Source: DAIOGN01 sp036745245 | Lineage (GTDB): Bacteria > Zixibacteria > MSB-5A5 > JAUVRN01 | DNA: 23,679 nt | Reading direction: 5' to 3' | Assembly: GCA_036745245.1 (NCBI GenBank) | Contig: DAIOGN010000038.1 | Coordinates: 1 to 23,679, forward strand | Shown here: positions 21,724-23,679 of the stretch, piece after piece | How positions within the stretch are numbered: the stretch's first letter is position 1 | How the letters are laid out: each line of letters opens with the position of its first letter | Program-made: the position numbers and the translations under genes | The notes under the pieces: model-generated | Database searches by the model: none | Seen by the model: the letters and a program-made list of their open reading frames with translations, nothing else | What the model was told of the DNA's origin: nothing

Positions 21724-22605
21724 ATGCATCTCAAAATCGAGAGCCTCGGGAAGCAATACGGAGGCGGTCTGTGGGGGCTCAGGCAGTTCAGCCTGGACAT
21801 CGGGCCGGGCGTGCTGGGACTTCTGGGACCCAACGGCGCCGGCAAGTCCACGCTCATGCGCATGCTGGCCACCGTGTCCACGCCGACCGAGGGCGCTGTG
21901 TACTGGAACGGTGTGGACATCGCCAGCCACCCCGAGGCGCTGCGATCGGTGCTGGGCTACCTACCGCAGGACTTCGGCGTCTATCCCAACCTCAACGCCT
22001 TGGAATTCCTGGAGTACATGGCGGCCGCCAAGGGGCTCGGCCGCAGAGAAGCGAAGTCGCGCATCGACGAACTTCTGCTACTCGTGAACCTCGCCGACGC
22101 GCGCAAGCGGCCGCTGGGTGGGTTCTCCGGAGGCATGCGTCAGCGTGTGGGGATTGCGCAGGCGCTCCTGAACAACCCGCAGCTGCTCATCGTGGACGAG
22201 CCCACCGCAGGACTCGATCCCGGCGAGCGCGTACGGTTTCGCGATCTGCTCTCGGAGTTGTCCACTCAGCGGATCATCATCCTGTCGACGCACATCGTTT
22301 CAGACGTGGAGGCCGTGGCGGGACACATCGCGCTTATCAAGGCCGGCTCGCTGAAGCTCCACGACGAACCGGGGGCGCTTTTGTCCCGCGCCGAAGGCCA
22401 GGTGTGGGAGTGGCTCGCGCCGGTCGCCCAGCTGCCGGACCTCCGGAAGCGATTCGCGGTGTCGTCGTCTGTTCACCGGAAGGATGGAGTGACCGTGCGC
22501 GTCCTTTCGAACGAACCCCCGGACCCTGCGGCTCGAAACGTGTCGCCGAATCTGGAAGACGTATACCTGCAGGCCATCTGGGAACCGGGAGGAGTGCGCA
22601 CTTGA
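21724..22605 (+). CDS. ABC transporter ATP-binding protein
   Basis: A 293-residue nucleotide-binding subunit. It has Walker A GPNGAGKST (35-43), Q-loop LPQDF (80-84), signature GFSGGMRQR (133-141), Walker B LLIVDEPTAGLD (154-165) and the switch histidine in LSTH (His190). The C-terminal 80 residues follow the pattern of ABC-2 type exporters (CcmA/drug-export class). It hydrolyses ATP to drive the permease encoded immediately downstream, whose TTG start overlaps this stop codon (TTGA), so the two subunits are translationally coupled. The substrate cannot be told from sequence. Confidence 0.94.
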   Translation: MHLKIESLGKQYGGGLWGLRQFSLDIGPGVLGLLGPNGAGKSTLMRMLATVSTPTEGAVYWNGVDIASHPEALRSVLGYLPQDFGVYPNLNALEFLEYMAAAKGLGRREAKSRIDELLLLVNLADARKRPLGGFSGGMRQRVGIAQALLNNPQLLIVDEPTAGLDPGERVRFRDLLSELSTQRIIILSTHIVSDVEAVAGHIALIKAGSLKLHDEPGALLSRAEGQVWEWLAPVAQLPDLRKRFAVSSSVHRKDGVTVRVLSNEPPDPAARNVSPNLEDVYLQAIWEPGGVRT

Positions 22606-23679
22606 GCCTACCGCTCACTCTACGCCTGGCACTGGCCGACTACCGGGAGCGGACGCGCCGGTTCGGGTTTCTACTCACGCTGGGCATCACACTCTGGGCC
22701 GCGTACATGTTCGTGCCCCCGAACGGCTCGGTGTACTCCACCCTGCGCATGGGCGAATACCGCGGCGTGTACAACTCGGCCTGGGTGGGCACGCTCGTGG
22801 CTCTCGAGACCACGGTCTTTCTCGGCCTCGCTGGTTTCTACCTGGTGAAGAACTCGATCGCGCGGGACATCCGCACGCGGGTGGGGGAAATCCTCGCGGC
22901 CACGCGCACGACCAGCGGCCGGTACTTGCTTTCGAAGTTCATCAGCAACCTGGCTGTGCTGGAGACAATCATCGCCGTGAGCATCGTGGCGGCAGGCATC
23001 ACCCAGCTGATTCGGGGCGAATCCACGCAGATCGACCTGGTAGCTCTGGTGCTTCCATTCGTGCTGTTGTCCCTGCCCATGATGGCGCTGGTGGCCGCGT
23101 TGGCCGTGTTGTTCGAAACCGTGCGCTGGCTGCGCGGCGGCTTCGGGAACGTGGTGTACTACTTCCTGTGGACTGCGCTTCTGATCGCGGGCATGCCCGG
23201 CAAGGGCGGTTCAGGTGGTGTGGCCGATCCGACGGGCACGATGCTGGCCATGGAGCAGATTGGGTCGGCGTGCCAGACGGCCTTTCCGGAGTTCGATCCG
23301 GATCGCGACGGGGTGTCGCTGGGCGTCAATATCCGCGGGGACGGAGAGCGGGTGAATCTCTCGACCTTCGAGTGGCATGGAGTTGAATGGGACGCCCGGT
23401 CCACGGGCACCCGCCTCATGTGGCTGGGGCTCGCGTTTCTGCTGGTGCTGCCCGCACGGGCGCTGTTCGACCGCCAGACCTTCTCCGCGCCTGCCGGACG
23501 CGCCAAGAAGAAGGGCGCAACGGCGGCGGCTGCCGATGAGGACACCGGCCAGGGGAACGGCCAGACTGACATCGCGCCAGGCGCGGGGCGCGTCGGCAGC
23601 TCTTTCCTGTCGGCCGCCACGGCTGGGGCCGGGCGCTGGCGATTCGCCGGGTTGGTGAACGCCGAACTCCGGCTGGCGC
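22602..23679 (+). CDS. ABC-2 type transporter permease (partial, runs off window)
   Basis: The frame is open from a TTG at 22602 to the window edge, at least 359 residues. The TTG overlaps the stop of the ATPase gene (TTGA), and GGGAGGAG lies seven bases upstream, so the start is well supported despite the rare codon. Hydrophobic segments are near residues 23-40 (FGFLLTLGITLWAAYMFV), 60-82, 117-135, 145-170 and 184-202, with another near 268-285; a large polar loop lies between the last two. After it comes a lysine- and alanine-rich linker (RAKKKGATAAAADED), and a second membrane half probably follows beyond the window. It forms the membrane channel for the partner ATPase; the cargo is unknown. 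Confidence 0.88.
   Translation, partial: MSLPLTLRLALADYRERTRRFGFLLTLGITLWAAYMFVPPNGSVYSTLRMGEYRGVYNSAWVGTLVALETTVFLGLAGFYLVKNSIARDIRTRVGEILAATRTTSGRYLLSKFISNLAVLETIIAVSIVAAGITQLIRGESTQIDLVALVLPFVLLSLPMMALVAALAVLFETVRWLRGGFGNVVYYFLWTALLIAGMPGKGGSGGVADPTGTMLAMEQIGSACQTAFPEFDPDRDGVSLGVNIRGDGERVNLSTFEWHGVEWDARSTGTRLMWLGLAFLLVLPARALFDRQTFSAPAGRAKKKGATAAAADEDTGQGNGQTDIAPGAGRVGSSFLSAATAGAGRWRFAGLVNAELRLA

Overview
The window is a GC-rich stretch of a Gram-negative bacterial chromosome that spans the replication-initiation locus. Envelope genes (kdsA, lipoproteins, a PorV/UPF0164-type barrel), FG-GAP repeats ending in a FlgD-like/T9SS-type C-terminal domain, and the dnaA-dnaN pair suggest the FCB superphylum or a related candidate phylum (Eisenbacteria-like or Krumholzibacteria-like). 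That placement is inference from gene content only.

Layout. 1-3.4 kb: a partial kdsA (-) diverges from a queC (+) broken by a frameshift. Next come a small lipoprotein (+), a FabL-like SDR (-) and rpsU (+). Two near-identical hairpin elements with AAAAGGGG...CCCCTTTT ends flank the lipoprotein gene, and a third, related hairpin lies at 21.25 kb. 3.5-13.2 kb: a four-gene leftward operon with overlapping or nearly abutting genes. It encodes a large secreted protein with 14 FG-GAP-like repeats, Ig-like domains and a FlgD-like C-terminal domain; a PorV-like barrel fused to a transglutaminase-like domain and TPRs; a small exported TPR protein; and a CHASE2-SpoIIE/PP2C membrane phosphatase. A decayed copy of the big protein's C-terminal domain lies directly upstream. 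13.8-18.2 kb: a methyltransferase, dnaN and dnaA (all -), with a strongly AT-rich block between dnaN and dnaA and a 585-bp region upstream of dnaA carrying five DnaA-box-like sequences. This looks like a bipartite oriC. 18.2-23.7 kb: a divergent ketol-acid reductoisomerase-like paralogue (+), a lipoprotein (-) whose start codon sits back-to-back with that of an exported TPR-like protein (+), a CPXCG cysteine-rich protein (-), and an ABC exporter ATPase plus permease (+, runs off the window).

How the genes may work together: the 3.5-13.2 kb operon is the best candidate for an undescribed system. A secreted adhesin-like protein with a sorting-type C-terminal domain is made together with its own PorV-like barrel, which carries a periplasmic cysteine-protease/transglutaminase fold, and with a sensory phosphatase. 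This would couple surface display to signalling. The partner sigma-regulatory proteins and the secretion motor are not in this window.
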